Assembly (NCBI GenBank): GCA_028287745.1
Contig: JAQBPB010000056.1
Coordinates: 1-52,346 of the forward strand
Direction of reading: 5' to 3'
DNA length: 52,346 nucleotides
Source: Chloroflexota bacterium
Lineage (GTDB): Bacteria; Chloroflexota; Chloroflexia; Chloroheliales; Chloroheliaceae
The notes beneath the pieces are model-generated. The model made no database searches. It had not been told where the DNA came from and saw only the letters and a program-made list of their open reading frames with translations. Numbering within the stretch: position 1 is the first letter of the stretch; the number at the start of each line of letters is the position of its first letter. Both the position numbers and the translations under genes were made by a program. Positions 51,441-52,346 of the stretch are shown piece after piece.

Positions 51441-51989
51441 ATGACACTAGACCAGGCCAATTTCAGGCAAGTACTTAGCCAATTTGCTTCCGGAGTAGTA
51501 GTTTTAACCGTTAAACATGCTGACATATGCCACGGAATGACGGTCAGTTCTTTTTGTTCGCTTTCGCTAGAGCCGCCGATGGTGCTGGTATGTGTGAATC
51601 AAATTTCTTATTGCCTGGATTTGATCGAGCAGGCGCAAGATTTCGGCATCAATATCCTGGACGAAAGTGGCGAATGGTTGTCCCGCCATTTCGCCACCCG
51701 GTCGCTTTCTAAGTTCAACGAAATACCTTACAGGCTAAGCTCTACCGGTGTACCACTCCTGGCCGGGGCGTTAGCCACCATCGAATGCCGTTTGGTTAAC
51801 CGGTTTCCAGGAGGTGACCATGTCATATTAACCGGCGAAGTGAATAACGCCACGATAGCACGCAACACCCAACCGCTAATTTATTTCCGCCGGGATTACA
51901 AACATATCCTGCCGGAAGGCATCAGTTACGCTGACCTGGCGGCTACCCCGGCCAGCGCAGCCCAAAATCTGCCGGTTGTTACGACTTAA
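51441..51989 (+). CDS. Flavin reductase (DIM6/NTAB family)
   Basis: 182 residues from ATG 51441, preceded by AAAAGGAA at 7 nt; the frame opens at 51384 but without a site. FMN-binding split-barrel protein of the flavin reductase-like family: RQVLSQFASGVVVLTVKH, then GMTVSSFCSLSLEPPMVLVC and the C-terminal HVILTGEVNNATI, with YFRRDYKHI near the end. Such enzymes use NAD(P)H to reduce free FMN or FAD for partner monooxygenases, or act as FMN-bound oxidoreductases. No monooxygenase is visible nearby, so the partner is unknown. A good terminator follows, so it is a single-gene unit. Confidence 0.9.
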   Translation: MTLDQANFRQVLSQFASGVVVLTVKHADICHGMTVSSFCSLSLEPPMVLVCVNQISYCLDLIEQAQDFGINILDESGEWLSRHFATRSLSKFNEIPYRLSSTGVPLLAGALATIECRLVNRFPGGDHVILTGEVNNATIARNTQPLIYFRRDYKHILPEGISYADLAATPASAAQNLPVVTT

Positions 51990-52067
51990 AGAAGACCCTG
52001 GCGCTATCGCCATTCCAAACCTGACCGGCATAAAATTAGGCTAGGGTGTCCCACCCCTACCACCGCC

Positions 52068-52106
52068 TGTAAAGTAAGGGTATTTACTTTACACCAGGAA
52101 TTTTTT
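52068..52106 (+). terminator. Rho-independent terminator after the flavin reductase gene
   Basis: TGTAAAGTAA (52068-52077) pairs perfectly with TTACTTTACA (52084-52093) across a 6-nt loop, followed after CCAGGAA by TTTTTT. It lies ~80 nt past the stop codon. Confidence 0.75.
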
Positions 52107-52273
52107 AGTTATTTCCCCCTATGCATTAATTTCGCCATTTAGAAAATTTTAATAAACGATTTGCCAGGCAACCCAAAGTTCCCCCCTGGAAAAAGCCGGG
52201 ATACCCGGCTAATGAAGGAATCTAAACTTTTCCCACAACGCTACCTTTTTATGTTATGCTTGTTGCAATCGAC

Positions 52274-52288
52274 TATTCTAATAGAATA
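52274..52288. promoter_or_regulatory. Perfect 15-bp palindrome near the right edge
   Basis: TATTCTA-A-TAGAATA is perfectly symmetric. TATGCT (52255-52260), a possible -10 box, lies just upstream, so this is either an operator over the transcription start or an early mRNA hairpin of a gene beyond the edge. Confidence 0.45.
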
Positions 52289-52346
52289 CACTGGAAGGGT
52301 TCAGGTCAAAAGTCTGCGAGAGTCCCGATAGTAATGAAACCTGATT
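52289..52346 (+). other. Start of an unidentified leader, cut by the window edge
   Basis: The last ~58 bases can form a CAGGT...ACCTG closing stem (52302-52306 with 52339-52343) and end in GAAACCTGATT, loosely like the GAACCTGATC segment of TPP riboswitches. The invariant CTGAGA element of that class is not intact here (CTGCGAGAG), and the other half is outside the window, so I cannot assign a class. Confidence 0.2.

Overview
The window looks like a chromosomal segment of a free-living bacterium, and about three quarters of it is a large exopolysaccharide / surface-glycan locus. Phylum is an inference only: the Thr/Pro linker of TATAVPP type in a secreted protein, the surface proteins with FN3/IPT repeats, a TolB-like propeller and a fused CopC-CopD protein next to glycan genes all fit Chloroflexota, but no rRNA or other marker gene is present. 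Coding regions are GC-rich while the longer intergenic stretches (9506-10324, 47475-48459) are strikingly AT-rich. No tRNA, rRNA, transposase, integrase or CRISPR array was seen.

Left part (1-7871): a leftward gene set with a very large secreted multidomain protein that runs off the left edge, a membrane-anchored Ig/beta-propeller protein, and a YcgQ/YcgR-like pair (TIGR03943 protein plus DUF318 permease). A small divergent one-helix membrane protein follows. 8168-9505 is an FAD-dependent oxidoreductase standing alone, followed by about 800 bp of AT-rich DNA full of short repeats that leads into a secreted His/Cys-rich protein of unknown family (10325-11980), a perfect 19-bp terminator hairpin, and a CopC-CopD fusion (12112-13971).

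Central and right part (13855-47474): a glycan assembly locus built from blocks of alternating orientation. (i) Leftward GT4 plus GT-C transferase. (ii) A rightward, tightly coupled six-gene operon (17085-26470): two polytopic GT-C-like proteins, a GT4, a Wzx flippase, another GT4 and an O-antigen-ligase/Wzy protein with C-terminal TPRs. (iii) A leftward four-gene operon (33196 to 26522): Wzz/tyrosine-kinase-like fusion, second Wzy, BNR/sialidase-like secreted protein, second Wzz-like protein. (iv) A series of leftward genes (34371 to 39829): GT2, SDR epimerase, B12-type radical SAM enzyme, UDP-galactopyranose-mutase-like flavoprotein and hexapeptide acyltransferase. (v) Leftward genes 41611 to 47474: initiating polyprenyl-phosphate sugar transferase, GT4, DegT aminotransferase, WbpD-like acetyltransferase, GT4 and GalE-like epimerase. 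Together these provide initiation, elongation, flipping, polymerisation and chain-length control. The nucleotide-sugar steps include a likely 3-acetamido-sugar pair.

Right end (47475-52346): an AT-rich leader with a promoter-like element and repeats, an OmpR-type response regulator and a soluble histidine kinase that are good candidates to regulate the locus, a GT2, a flavin reductase with a clear terminator, and the start of an unidentified leader at the right edge.

The most unusual point is that both Wzz-type proteins carry CpsD-like domains whose nucleotide-binding motifs have decayed. This suggests a chain-length control complex built on pseudo-kinases, with a sialidase-like protein encoded in the same operon.
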